Origin: Kutzneria kofuensis
GTDB taxonomy: Bacteria; Actinomycetota; Actinomycetes; Mycobacteriales; Pseudonocardiaceae
Assembly: GCF_014203355.1 (NCBI RefSeq)
Contig: NZ_JACHIR010000001.1
Coordinates: 7,380,038 to 7,444,037, forward strand
Length of the DNA: 64,000 nt
Direction of reading: 5' to 3'
How positions within the stretch are numbered: position 1 is the stretch's first letter; every line of letters begins with the position of its first letter. Positions 9,601 through 16,177 of the stretch are shown in pieces. Both the position numbers and the translations under genes were made by a program. The notes under the pieces are model-generated. The model was not told the origin of the DNA. It searched no databases and worked only from the letters and a program-made list of their open reading frames with translations.

Positions 9601-9941
9601 TGCTTGAAGGCGTCGGACGAGCGGTCGACGCCGGGGGCCTTGCCGTACCAGAGGCCGAACACGCCCTCGTAGCTCGGATCGGGCAGCTGGGTGCTCAGCT
9701 GCGAGCCGTAGACCACGGTCGCGGCCAGCTCCTCGTTGACGCCGGGCACGAACCGGATGTCGTGCTCGGCCAGCAGCGCCGACTGCTTGAGCAGGAGCTG
9801 GTCGAGCCCGGCCAGCGGCGAGCCGCGGTAGCCCGAGACCAGGCCGGCCGTGCGCCACCCGCGGGCGCGATCGGCCTTGCTCTGGTCGACGAGCAGCCGG
9901 GCCAGCGCGTGCACACCGTTGAGCAGCTGCCGATCGGACAC
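6609..9941 (-). CDS. Fused indolepyruvate:ferredoxin oxidoreductase family enzyme
   Basis: A 1,110-residue single-chain 2-oxoacid:ferredoxin oxidoreductase of the indolepyruvate type. This family decarboxylates aryl or branched 2-oxoacids to acyl-CoA using thiamine diphosphate, CoA and ferredoxin. In order: N-terminal pyrimidine-binding domain; CSGCPHN (about residue 400) and the TPP-binding motif around GDGTFFHSG; a cysteine cluster CEGCGDCGAKSNC (about 602-617) and further cysteines in CNKDFSCLLGDCPSF for Fe-S; then the gamma-type domain starting VVLVGVGGTGVVTANQV (about 680) and a DUF6537-like tail. Start GTG 9941 has GGAGGG upstream. The fused alpha-beta-gamma layout is typical of aerobic actinobacteria and proteobacteria. 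The substrate cannot be read from sequence. Confidence 0.9.
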   Translation of the reverse strand: MSDRQLLNGVHALARLLVDQSKADRARGWRTAGLVSGYRGSPLAGLDQLLLKQSALLAEHDIRFVPGVNEELAATVVYGSQLSTQLPDPSYEGVFGLWYGKAPGVDRSSDAFKHGNWMGTTPKGGVLVVAGDDPAAKSSTLPSNSAMALAESMMPVLAPASVADVLRLGRLGIEMSRFSGTWVGMTVLTSIADATEVVDVDEPLDVTTPEFSWLGRPWQPSRKPGVDIPAALEMEREVLDGRLAAATAFARANGINRIEGAGDGARIGFIGVGRSYVELREALHRLGIDEQIHRVRMLRLGLVHPLDQETVREFADGLDEIVVVEDKRAFVEPMVRDALYDLPTRPRVRGKDIIPVNGELDADRIALSLTKLLTERFGRDAVHPLPRKRPQLTLTPVSRTPFFCSGCPHNRSTVVPDGSLASAGIGCHAMTTFMDRSLGMTQMGGEGATWVGAAPFSGTGHMFQNLGDGTFFHSGSLAIRQAVSAGTNITFKLLYNSAVAMTGGQDAEGAIDPVGVTHLLHAEGVAKIVVVTDDPGKYPRGTAWAGGVTVRHRDDLDAVQRELRTVKGTTVLLYDQACAAETRRKRKRGKAPEPPQRVFINESVCEGCGDCGAKSNCLSVEPVETGFGRKTRIDQTSCNKDFSCLLGDCPSFMTVVPGAAKAKVRPPELSGDLPEPAQRPGQANVVLVGVGGTGVVTANQVLASAALLDGMDARAMDQTGLSQKAGAVVSHLRVGPEHRERPGLVGFGAADTYLALDALAATASSNLDRCAPDRTVAVVSTSQTPTGATVTDPSAVFPASATLLGTIADRTIGGRMVTVDALGVAARLFGSTTAANFLVIGAAYQSGLLPMTARSIEAAIEQNGVGVATTIQAFRAGRKLVLEPGWPATEDAKPDELLRAEPFLDAAREMLVETGIDSPVALTRTADLIGYQNARYARRYVDVLAGVESEAVREVVARNLYKLMAYKDEYEVARLHLDPAVRQQFGPDAKVKVMLHPPLLRALGMRRKLALGRTAGPAFRVLRSMRRVRGGWLDVFGHTALRRLERELIAEYVDVVGRLNGAPEELAVRIAGLPDLVRGYEQIKVDSVRKYRSQLTELVAELGKQPLPVR

Positions 9942-10064
9942 TTCGACCCTCCTTCACCCTGCGCAGGTTGACCTAGATTGCACGTCGACCGAGGGCTTAT
10001 GCGCAATATGAGGGTCGTCCGATTGAGCGATATGCTCAGCCGGGATGGCCCAAGGGACGAGAGG
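9942..10064. promoter_or_regulatory. Divergent promoter region, oxidoreductase / Lrp-type regulator
   Basis: These 123 bases separate two divergent starts. Two related blocks, GCGCAATATGAGG (about 10,001-10,013) and GAGCGATATGCTC (about 10,026-10,038), are AT-rich against the surroundings and about one and a half helical turns to two turns apart. They are candidate binding sites for the adjacent Lrp/AsnC protein. Location and repetition are visible; binding is inferred. Confidence 0.4.
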
Positions 10065-10541
10065 GTGAGCAGAACGGTGACTCTCGACACACTGGACCTG
10101 CGCATACTGCGTGAGCTGGTGCGACGGCCCCGGGCCGGCATCACGGAGCTGGCCAGCCTGCTCGGCGTCGCCCGCAACACCGCGCACGCCCGCGTCCAGC
10201 GCCTGGAACGCGAGGTCGTCGGCGATCGCGGCCGTGGCGTCGACCTGGCGGCGATGGGGTTGGAGGTCACCGCGTTCGTGACGCTGGAGGTCGCCCAGGG
10301 CCGCTTCAACGAGGCCGTCGCCGGTCTCAAGACCGTGCCCTACGTGTTGGAGGCGCACGGCATCGCCGGCGCCGGCGACCTGCTCGTGCGCGTTGTCGCC
10401 CGTAGCAACCAACACCTGCACCAGGTGGTCGCGTCCGTATTGGCGTGTCCGGGCGTGCTGCGCAGCACCACCGCCGTGTCGCTCACGCAGCCCGTGTCCT
10501 ACCGGGTGGATCCGCTGTTCGAGGTGGTCCAGGGCGAGTGA
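10065..10541 (+). CDS. Lrp/AsnC-family transcriptional regulator
   Basis: A 158-residue regulator. An N-terminal helix-turn-helix (LDLRILRELVRRPRAGITEL then ARNTAHARVQRLE) is followed by an alpha-beta ligand-sensing domain of the AsnC type (AHGIAGAGDLLVRVVARS). GTG 10,065 is taken as the start because it places the usual 'TLDxLDLRIL' opening near the N terminus. The frame stays open to 9978, and GTG 10,077 is another option. It is divergent from the indolepyruvate oxidoreductase gene, a layout in which Lrp-type proteins usually control their neighbour in response to an amino acid or 2-oxoacid. Confidence 0.88.
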   Translation: MSRTVTLDTLDLRILRELVRRPRAGITELASLLGVARNTAHARVQRLEREVVGDRGRGVDLAAMGLEVTAFVTLEVAQGRFNEAVAGLKTVPYVLEAHGIAGAGDLLVRVVARSNQHLHQVVASVLACPGVLRSTTAVSLTQPVSYRVDPLFEVVQGE

Positions 10542-10544
10542 GGG

Positions 10545-10925
10545 TCATCCCGCCTTGTCGGCCTTGGCCTTCAGCTGCTGCTGCTCCCGCCGGAACTCCG
10601 CCTGGATCTCGCGCTCGCGCACCAGCCAGTCGGGGTTGCTCTCCTTCAGCTCGTCGATCTGGGCGGTGGTCAGGGCCTCGGTGATGCCGGCGCGGGCCAG
10701 GCCGCCGATGGAGACGCCCAGCTTGGACGCGATCACCTGGCGCGGGTGCGGGCCGTTGCGGCGCAGGTCGCGCAGCCACTCCGGCGGGTTGGCCTGCAGC
10801 TCGTTCAGCTCGTCGCGCGACACGACCCCGTCCCGGAACTCCTCGGGCGTGGCCTCCAGGTACACGCCCAGCTTCTTCGCCGCGGTCGCCGGCTTCATCG
10901 TCTGGGGTGTCTTCTGCGACGTCAT
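10545..10925 (-). CDS. DUF5997-family protein
   Basis: A 126-residue soluble, charged protein beginning MTSQKTPQTMKPATAAKKLG. The MKPATAAKKLGVYL opening and the block PPEWLRDLRRNGPHPRQVIA identify the actinobacterial DUF5997 family, of unknown function. Its C terminus is rich in Lys, Glu and Gln and may be a helix or short coiled coil. The middle part (RQVIASKLGVSIGGLARAGI) looks like a small helical DNA-binding-type module, but this is only an impression. It is divergent from a LysR-effector-domain gene 33 bases away; I recall this pairing from other actinobacteria, suggesting they act together. Confidence 0.8.
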   Translation of the reverse strand: MTSQKTPQTMKPATAAKKLGVYLEATPEEFRDGVVSRDELNELQANPPEWLRDLRRNGPHPRQVIASKLGVSIGGLARAGITEALTTAQIDELKESNPDWLVREREIQAEFRREQQQLKAKADKAG

Positions 10926-10958
10926 GGGCACAGGGTAGTGGCCGGTAGCCTTGGCCCC

Positions 10959-11684
10959 GTGACTGCACCTGCGTCGTTCCGGCTCGCCTACGTGCCGGGG
11001 GTGACTCCCGCCAAGTGGGTGCGCACGTGGCAGGAGCGGATGCCCTCCGTCCCGCTGACCCTCGTCCGGGTGACGGCCGCTGCCGCCGAGGACGCCGTCC
11101 GTGCCCGTGACGCCGACGCCGTGCTGCTCCGGCTGCCCGTCGACCGCACCGGCCTGCACGCCATACCTCTCTATACGGAGACCACCGTCGTGGTCGTCCC
11201 CAAGGACCACTTCCTGGCCGCCGCCGACGAGCTCACCGCCGCCGACCTGGCCGACGACGTCGTGCTCCATCCGCTCGACGACGTCCTGGAGTGGACCGAG
11301 CCCCTCCCCGGCAAGCCCGCCCTCGAACGCCCGGCCACCACCGAGGACGCCGCCGAGCTGGTCGCCGCCGGGGTCGGGCTGCTGGTCGTGCCCCAGTCGC
11401 TGGCCCGGCTGCACCACCGCAAGGAGCTCACCTACCGCCCGTTCCCGCCGGCCCCGACCTCGCAGGTGGCGCTGTCGTGGCCGGCGGAGGAGACCACGGA
11501 CCTGATGGAGCAGTTCATCGGCATCGTGCGAGGTCGGACGGTGAACAGCAGTCGCGGGAGCCAGCCGGAACCGGCCAAGGCCAAGCGCGCCGAGCCGCGG
11601 AAGCCGGCGGCCGGCGCGAGTCGGCAGCGGAGCGCAGGCGCCGCGCGAGGTGGCGGGCGAGGAAAGCCGCGCCGCCGCGGCTGA
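10959..11684 (+). CDS. LysR-type substrate-binding-domain protein without HTH
   Basis: A 241-residue protein starting at GTG 10,959 (TAPASFRLAYVPGVTPAKWV). The fold matches the effector-binding half of LysR regulators: FRLAYVPGV, AVLLRLPVD, LYTETTVVVVPKDH, DLADDVVLHP and AAGVGLLVVPQSLA. The N-terminal winged helix of true LysR proteins is absent, and no frame upstream could supply it. The last 45 residues are basic and low in complexity (AKRAEPRKP..RGGGRGKPRRRG), possibly for nucleic-acid contact. It is divergent from the DUF5997 gene. It may be a ligand sensor that works through that partner (inference). Confidence 0.82.
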   Translation: MTAPASFRLAYVPGVTPAKWVRTWQERMPSVPLTLVRVTAAAAEDAVRARDADAVLLRLPVDRTGLHAIPLYTETTVVVVPKDHFLAAADELTAADLADDVVLHPLDDVLEWTEPLPGKPALERPATTEDAAELVAAGVGLLVVPQSLARLHHRKELTYRPFPPAPTSQVALSWPAEETTDLMEQFIGIVRGRTVNSSRGSQPEPAKAKRAEPRKPAAGASRQRSAGAARGGGRGKPRRRG

Positions 11685-11719
11685 GCGGTGGCGGGCCTGG
11701 AACCCGCCGCCGCATCCGA

Positions 11720-12568
11720 TCAGTCCTTGTTCGCGGCGAGGTGCTCCAGCAGCAGCGGGATCACCTTGTCCGCCGAGTCCTCGGGCAGCCAGTGGCTGGC
11801 CCCGGCCAGCTCGACGAACCGGTACGGCCCGTCCACCCAGTCCTTGGTGGCCTCGGCGGCGGTCCGTCCCAGCGCCTGGTCCTCGCTGCCCCAGACGAAC
11901 AGCGTCGGCGCCGACACGCGGCCGGCGGGGATGTCCAGGTCGTCGGTGGCCACGGCCCGGTACCAGTTCAGCGCCGCGGTCAGCACTCCCGGCTCGGAGA
12001 GCCGCTTGACGTTGCGCTCCACCAGTTCCTCGGACACCCGGCCGCCGTAGGCGGCCCGCAGCCGGTTGCCGTTGTCGGCGAGGACGGCCTGCTCGGCGCC
12101 CCCGACGTTGCCGCGGAACAGTCGGATGTAGGCGAACTTCTCGTACTGGTCCCGGTCGGACTGCACGGCGGCGTGCAGGGCCTGGGGGTGCGGCGTGGCC
12201 AGCACGGTCAGGGACTTGAGCCGGTCGGAGTGCGCACCGGCCAGCGTCCACGCGACGGCGCCGCCCCAGTCGTGGGCGACGAGGTGGAAGCGCCCGCCGC
12301 CCTGGGAGTCGGCGAAGCCCAGGGCGTCGGACACCAGGTTGTCCACGGTGTAGTCGGAAACCGACGTGGGCCGCGCGCCGGGGGAGTAGCCGCGCTGGTC
12401 GACGGCCACAGCCCGGTAGCCGGCCGCGCCCAGCGCGGTGAGCTCCTCGGTCCAGCAGTCGGCGAACTCGGGGTAGCCGTGCAGCAGCAGCACCAAGTCG
12501 CCGTCCGCGGGACCGGCGGCGAGCGCGTCGAACACGTGCTCGCCGAGCGTGATCGTCAGTGATTCCAT
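11720..12568 (-). CDS. Alpha/beta hydrolase, epoxide-hydrolase-like
   Basis: A 282-residue alpha/beta hydrolase. The oxyanion-hole region LLLHGYPEF is followed by the nucleophile elbow AHDWGG with Asp100, which is the epoxide hydrolase/haloalkane dehalogenase arrangement and not the serine form. The acid lies in WGSEDQALG and the catalytic His in GASHWLPED. These motifs favour a soluble epoxide hydrolase. The natural substrate is unknown. The gene is convergent with the LysR-like gene and stands 28 bases downstream of the NmrA-type reductase gene on the same strand, so read-through is possible. Confidence 0.85.
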   Translation of the reverse strand: MESLTITLGEHVFDALAAGPADGDLVLLLHGYPEFADCWTEELTALGAAGYRAVAVDQRGYSPGARPTSVSDYTVDNLVSDALGFADSQGGGRFHLVAHDWGGAVAWTLAGAHSDRLKSLTVLATPHPQALHAAVQSDRDQYEKFAYIRLFRGNVGGAEQAVLADNGNRLRAAYGGRVSEELVERNVKRLSEPGVLTAALNWYRAVATDDLDIPAGRVSAPTLFVWGSEDQALGRTAAEATKDWVDGPYRFVELAGASHWLPEDSADKVIPLLLEHLAANKD

Positions 12569-12596
12569 GCCGGCAGTCTGCCGGAGAACCCCCGGG

Positions 12597-13430
12597 TCAG
12601 CGGCCGAGAGTGGCGGCGATCGAGGACGTCAGCGGCGTGGTCGGGTGCCCGATCAGCCGCGACAGGTCGCCGGAGCCGTCGACCAGCGCCCCGCCGGCCA
12701 GGTTGCCGTCGACCTCGACGAGCAGGTCCACCACGTGCGGCGGCAGGCCGGCCTCGGTCAGGGCGGCGCGGTGCTCGGCCGAGCTCAAGTTCCGGTACTC
12801 GACGGCCTTGCCGGTCACGTCGGCGACCGCGGCGGCCAGGTCCTGGTAGCTCCACGCCACGTCGCCGGCCAGCTCGTAGATCTTGTTCTCGTGCCCGGTC
12901 CCGGTCAGCACGGCGACGGCGGCCTCGGCGTAGTCGGCCCGGGCGGCGGTGGCCAGCCGGCCCTCGCCGGCGCTGCCGATGAAGGACCCGGTGGCCGCGG
13001 CCTGCTGGAAGGTCGGCGCGTACATCTCCGTGTACCAGCTGTTGCGCAGGAAGGTGAACGGGATGCCGGCCTCGCGGATCATCACCTCGGTGGCCTTGTG
13101 CTCGGCGGCGAGGCTCAGCGGGCTGGTGTCGGCGTGCAGGATGCTGGTGTACACGAGGTGCGGCACGCCGGCGGCCTTGGCCGCGTCCACGACGGCGCGG
13201 TGCTGGTCGACGCGCTTGCCGACCTCGCTGCCGGAGATGAACAGCACCTTGTCGGCGCCGTCGAACGCGCCGGCCAGGCTGGCCGGGTCGTCGTAGCTGC
13301 CGACCCGCACCGGCACGCCGAGGTCGGCGGCCTTGGCCGGGTCGCGGACCAGCCCCACGGTGTCGGCGGCGGGCAGACCAGCGAGAACGAGACGGCCGAG
13401 GGCGCCGGTGGCGCCGGTCACGACAATCAT
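12597..13430 (-). CDS. NAD(P)H-binding NmrA/QorB-type quinone oxidoreductase
   Basis: A 277-residue atypical short-chain reductase. It opens with the nucleotide motif MIVVTGATGALGRLVL and continues like QorB (YtfG)-type NAD(P)H:quinone oxidoreductases: VRVGSYDDPASLAGAFDGAD, VLFISGSEVG, HLVYTSILHAD, FLRNSWYTEMY. It lacks the YxxxK catalytic pair of classical SDRs, as expected for the NmrA group. It is divergent from a one-cysteine HxlR/DUF24 regulator across a palindromic operator, the layout of the redox-controlled qorB/qorR pairs. A role in quinone or electrophile detoxification is likely. Confidence 0.85.
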   Translation of the reverse strand: MIVVTGATGALGRLVLAGLPAADTVGLVRDPAKAADLGVPVRVGSYDDPASLAGAFDGADKVLFISGSEVGKRVDQHRAVVDAAKAAGVPHLVYTSILHADTSPLSLAAEHKATEVMIREAGIPFTFLRNSWYTEMYAPTFQQAAATGSFIGSAGEGRLATAARADYAEAAVAVLTGTGHENKIYELAGDVAWSYQDLAAAVADVTGKAVEYRNLSSAEHRAALTEAGLPPHVVDLLVEVDGNLAGGALVDGSGDLSRLIGHPTTPLTSSIAATLGR

Positions 13431-13470
13431 CTGACGTGCTCCTTCGTTCAGGTTCGTACCGTCACGAGGA

Positions 13471-13495
13471 TTGCACTAACTTTTAGAAAGTGCAA
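13471..13495. promoter_or_regulatory. Palindromic operator between qorB-like and HxlR genes
   Basis: The outer arms TTGCACT (13,471-13,477) and AGTGCAA (13,489-13,495) form an inverted repeat with an AT-rich centre, 40 bases from the reductase start and 30 from the regulator start. It is the obvious site for the adjacent HxlR-type protein and overlaps the region where both promoters must lie. Confidence 0.65.
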
Positions 13496-13525
13496 ACTGC
13501 AGGGTTGTGCTGTGCGTGAGCTACC

Positions 13526-13924
13526 ATGGGTGGCATGAGCGGGTCCGACTTCGAGGAGCACGGCCGCGTCCTGTTCGACGTGTTCGCCCGCAACTGCTCG
13601 TCCCGGGCGACTCTGGAGCACGTCACCGGGCGGTGGGGAATCCTGGCGCTGGCCGCGCTGCGCGACGGCACGATGCGGTTCAACGCGCTGCGCAGGCGCG
13701 TGGACGGGGTCAGCGAGAAGATGCTCGCCCAGACCCTGCAGGCGCTGGAGCGGGACGGCTTCGTTCGCCGCGACGCGCAGGCGACGATCCCGCCGCGGGT
13801 GGACTACAGCCTCACGCCGCTGGGTGAGGCGACCGCGAAGCGGCTGTTCGAGCTGATCGAGTTCGTCGAGGACCACATGCTGGAGGTCACCGCGAACCAG
13901 GCTCGGTACGACGCTGAGAAATAG
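13526..13924 (+). CDS. HxlR/DUF24-family regulator (QorR-like)
   Basis: A 132-residue MarR-fold regulator of the HxlR family: a winged helix with TGRWGILALAALRDGTMRFN, RRVDGVSEKMLAQTLQALERDG and PPRVDYSLTPLG. A single cysteine (Cys24) lies in the N-terminal arm (ARNCSSR), where QorR-type proteins carry their redox-sensing cysteine. Starts at 13,526 (MGGMSG) or 13,535 (MSGSDF) are both possible; neither has a strong ribosome-binding site. It probably represses itself and the divergent quinone reductase gene until oxidised by diamide- or quinone-like stress (inference from family). Confidence 0.86.
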   Translation: MGGMSGSDFEEHGRVLFDVFARNCSSRATLEHVTGRWGILALAALRDGTMRFNALRRRVDGVSEKMLAQTLQALERDGFVRRDAQATIPPRVDYSLTPLGEATAKRLFELIEFVEDHMLEVTANQARYDAEK

Positions 13925-13941
13925 CCAAGTCAGGACAGGCC

Positions 13942-14094
13942 GCGAGGCCCCGCCGATGCTTCGCACGGTTGCTGGATTTCGCCCGCCGCCACCCGACGCG
14001 CGCCGTCACCCGAGCCGACGCGGCGGGCGAAATCCAGCAAGGGCGAGGCATCGGCTACCCGGGGGCCGAGCCGCGCGCGGAACGCGCGCCATAC
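13942..14094. repeat. 153-bp palindromic intergenic repeat, family A copy 1
   Basis: The core is a perfect 20-bp stem, TTGCTGGATTTCGCCCGCCG (13,969-13,988), paired with 14,021-14,040. It is flanked by partly complementary outer arms (GCCGATGCTTCGC / GCGAGGCATCGGC) and by a GCGCG..CGCGC hairpin. A homologous copy in reverse orientation lies at 42,230-42,383. Stem differences between copies are compensated. No coding character is seen. Confidence 0.88.
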
Positions 14095-14102
14095 ATACGG
14101 AA

Positions 14103-14128
14103 GGGCCCGCGCCGGTCGGCGCGGGCCC
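14103..14128 (-). terminator. Terminator of the cold-shock gene
   Basis: A perfect 12-bp GC stem, GGGCCCGCGCCG / CGGCGCGGGCCC with a 2-base loop, begins 11 bases beyond the csp stop codon on the minus strand. This is a typical intrinsic actinobacterial terminator. Confidence 0.85.
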
Positions 14129-14139
14129 CTCTGTTCGGC

Positions 14140-14343
14140 TCAGATGGCGCGGACGCTCTGGGCCTGCGGGCCCTTCTGGCCCTGGCCGATCTCGAACTCG
14201 ACGCGCTGACCCTCGTCCAGGGTCTTGAAGCCGCTACCCTGGATCTCCGAGTAGTGCACGAAGACGTCGGGACCGCCACCGTCCTGCGCGATGAACCCGA
14301 AGCCCTTTTCGCTGTTGAACCACTTCACATTGCCCTGCGCCAT
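14140..14343 (-). CDS. cspA: Cold-shock protein, CspA family
   Basis: A 67-residue single cold-shock domain. It carries both RNA-binding motifs ([12 protein letters not shown] and DVFVHYSEI) followed by the conserved [17 protein letters not shown] ending. Members bind single-stranded RNA and act as RNA chaperones. Start ATG 14,343 has AGGGAG eight bases upstream; the longer open frame to 14,400 has no support. It is monocistronic with its own terminator. As no cold induction can be inferred, the housekeeping actinobacterial CspA role is equally likely. Confidence 0.96.
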   Translation of the reverse strand: MAQGNVKWFNSEKGFGFIAQDGGGPDVFVHYSEIQGSGFKTLDEGQRVEFEIGQGQKGPQAQSVRAI

Positions 14344-14646
14344 ACCACTAACTCCCTGTAAGCCGAGCCAGGCCATCACAACGAAAAGCCCCGGTCTCAC
14401 GGCACATCATGCCACCACGAGGGCCCGTAGCGGAGTGTGCGGCGCGGATAAGTTCGCGATTCTCGCCCGATAGGGGAGTTTTCGCAGGTCAACGGGGGTA
14501 GGCCCGGTACGGTGCGCGGCTCGTCGTCACGTTCGGTGTGCCTCGATCGGGGTAACCAGTGCCGCCGAACGGCCTGATCAACAGGCCTTCCCGTCCACCC
14601 GGTGGTACCGCCGTGACACCATGGGCCGAGCACCTCAGGGGGAGAC
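14344..14646. other. Intergenic region between divergent csp and membrane-protein genes
   Basis: These 303 bases must hold the csp promoter and 5' leader (minus strand) and the promoter of the following plus-strand gene. The only clear signals are the two ribosome-binding sites (AGGGAG near 14,352 and GGGGGAG just before 14,647). Short frames here lack coding bias, and I see no repeat. Confidence 0.5.
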
Positions 14647-15717
14647 ATGACGGACAATCCGGAGCAGTACCTCCAGTACCCGCAGCAGTACGTCCAGCCG
14701 CCCCCGGAGGCGCCCCAGCCAGGTGTGCTCCCGCTGCGCCCGGTGGACGTCGGAGCCATGATCAACGGCTCGTTCCGGGCGATCTTCCGCAACTGGCGGT
14801 CCGCGATCCTGGTGCCGTTGGCCGCTTACCTGACCGCCATGCTCGCCGCCTTCGCGCCGGCGCGCGGCATGATCGCCGCGTTCGCGGACATGGCCGGCCG
14901 GCGGCGGCCGACCGACGATCAGTTCTGGGCCTTCCTCCAGAGCTGGTTGGTCTTCGCGGCCGTGCTGCTGGTGGTGTTCGCCGCGGCGTACGTGGTCACC
15001 CAGGCCGTGGTCACGGTCGTGGTGAGCCGCGCGGTGCTGGGCCGAACCACCACTTTCGGCCAGGCGCTGCGCGCCGCCGCGCCACGGATGCTGCCGCTGT
15101 CCGGCCTGGTGGTGCTCGTCGGGCTGATGGTGTTCGGCTGCGTTTTCGTGCCGTTCGGACTGATGGTGCTGGTGGCCGTGGCCACCGGCTCCGGCGGCGT
15201 GGTCGGCATCGGCATCCTGCTGTGCCTGGGTGGGGTGGTCCTGGCCTACTACCTTCTGATCTCCTACGTGCTTGCGCCGACCGCGCTGATCCTGGAGCCG
15301 GCGCCGGTGCTGACCGCGCTGCGCCGCTCCAGCTGGCTGGTGCGCGGCGGTTGGTGGCGGGTGTTCGGCATCTTCCTGCTGGCCATGGTCATGAGCTACG
15401 TGGCCAGCTACCTGGTGCAGATCCCGATCTCGGCGGTGCAGTTCACCCAGCTGCCGAACATCATGAACAGCCGGAACCCGGATCCGGCGGCGATGTTCGG
15501 CGCGCTGCTCTCGCCGCCCGTGATGATCGCGTTCGGCGTGCTGTACGCCGTGGCGATGGCGATCACACAGCCGTTCATGATCGGCGTGCTCACGCTGCTC
15601 TACCACGACCTGCGGATCCGTAAGGAGAGCTTCCACCTGCCGCTGTGGGAGATGTCGCAGCAGCCGGACGATCTGGTCACCCCACCGCCGTCAGCGCATC
15701 CCGAAGCCACGACGTGA
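14647..15717 (+). CDS. Membrane protein with GPDPase-type membrane domain
   Basis: A 356-residue integral membrane protein. A Pro/Gln-rich cytoplasmic N terminus (about 35 residues) is followed by the conserved entry RPVDVGAMINGSFRAIFRNW and five to six hydrophobic segments. This matches the membrane domain of glycerophosphodiester phosphodiesterases found alone in many actinobacteria. There is no catalytic phosphodiesterase part. The motif ALRRSSWLVRGGWWRVFGI between the later helices is typical of the family. Function is unknown; an envelope role is plausible. GGGGGAG precedes the start. Its last 41 bases overlap the convergent soxG gene. Confidence 0.75.
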   Translation: MTDNPEQYLQYPQQYVQPPPEAPQPGVLPLRPVDVGAMINGSFRAIFRNWRSAILVPLAAYLTAMLAAFAPARGMIAAFADMAGRRRPTDDQFWAFLQSWLVFAAVLLVVFAAAYVVTQAVVTVVVSRAVLGRTTTFGQALRAAAPRMLPLSGLVVLVGLMVFGCVFVPFGLMVLVAVATGSGGVVGIGILLCLGGVVLAYYLLISYVLAPTALILEPAPVLTALRRSSWLVRGGWWRVFGIFLLAMVMSYVASYLVQIPISAVQFTQLPNIMNSRNPDPAAMFGALLSPPVMIAFGVLYAVAMAITQPFMIGVLTLLYHDLRIRKESFHLPLWEMSQQPDDLVTPPPSAHPEATT

Positions 15718-16177
15718 GGTAGCCGGCGAACGAGGGTCGCACCAGCAGCCGGTACGTCGGCGCGTCGTCGACCTGGTAGAGCACCACGTTGGCGCGGGCC
15801 AGCATGGTCTGCGCGCACCGGCCCGGGCCGAAGGCGCGCGGGTGCAGGTCGATCGAGCAGCCCTGCTCCAGCACCTCACGGGCGTCTGCCCCGGACAGCT
15901 CCAGGGCCACTCGGTTGGCCGAGACGTCCACGACGGAACCGGGGGTGTCGCCGAGCGCGGCCCGCAGCTGGGCTTCGGTCGCGCCGAACACCAGCCACTG
16001 GTCGGGTCCGAGCCACAGCACGGCCTCGGAGCCGGTGTTCGGCACCACCGGCAGCGGCGTGCCGAGCAGCTCCCCGATCCGGGTCACCGCCGGGCCGACG
16101 GGATCGACCCGCAGGTCGACCTGGTGCGGCAGGTCGACCTCGCGCAGCTCGACGGTCGTGGTGTGGCCCTCACCCAT
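15677..16177 (-). CDS. soxG: Sarcosine oxidase gamma subunit
   Basis: A 166-residue subunit of heterotetrameric sarcosine oxidase, the last gene of soxBDAG. It folds like a piece of the GcvT/YgfZ family: VGPAVTRIGELLGTPLP, GPDQWLVFG, VVDVSANRVALELSG, LEQGCSIDLHPRAFGPGRCAQTMLARANVVLY and a final RPSFAGYLTSWLRDAL. The WLGPDQWL and CAQT.LA.A.V.L motifs are those of SoxG. It overlaps the end of soxA by 8 bases, implying coupled translation, and overlaps the convergent membrane-protein gene by 41 bases. Confidence 0.92.
   Translation of the reverse strand: MGEGHTTTVELREVDLPHQVDLRVDPVGPAVTRIGELLGTPLPVVPNTGSEAVLWLGPDQWLVFGATEAQLRAALGDTPGSVVDVSANRVALELSGADAREVLEQGCSIDLHPRAFGPGRCAQTMLARANVVLYQVDDAPTYRLLVRPSFAGYLTSWLRDALTAVG

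Noticed and set aside
6828-9971. 1,047-codon plus-strand frame
   Set aside because: Shadow of the indolepyruvate oxidoreductase gene; His/Arg/Gln-rich with no recognisable fold.
13956-14361. Plus-strand frames crossing repeat family A and the csp gene
   Set aside because: They run through palindromic repeat sequence, lack ribosome-binding sites and overlap the conserved csp gene on the other strand.
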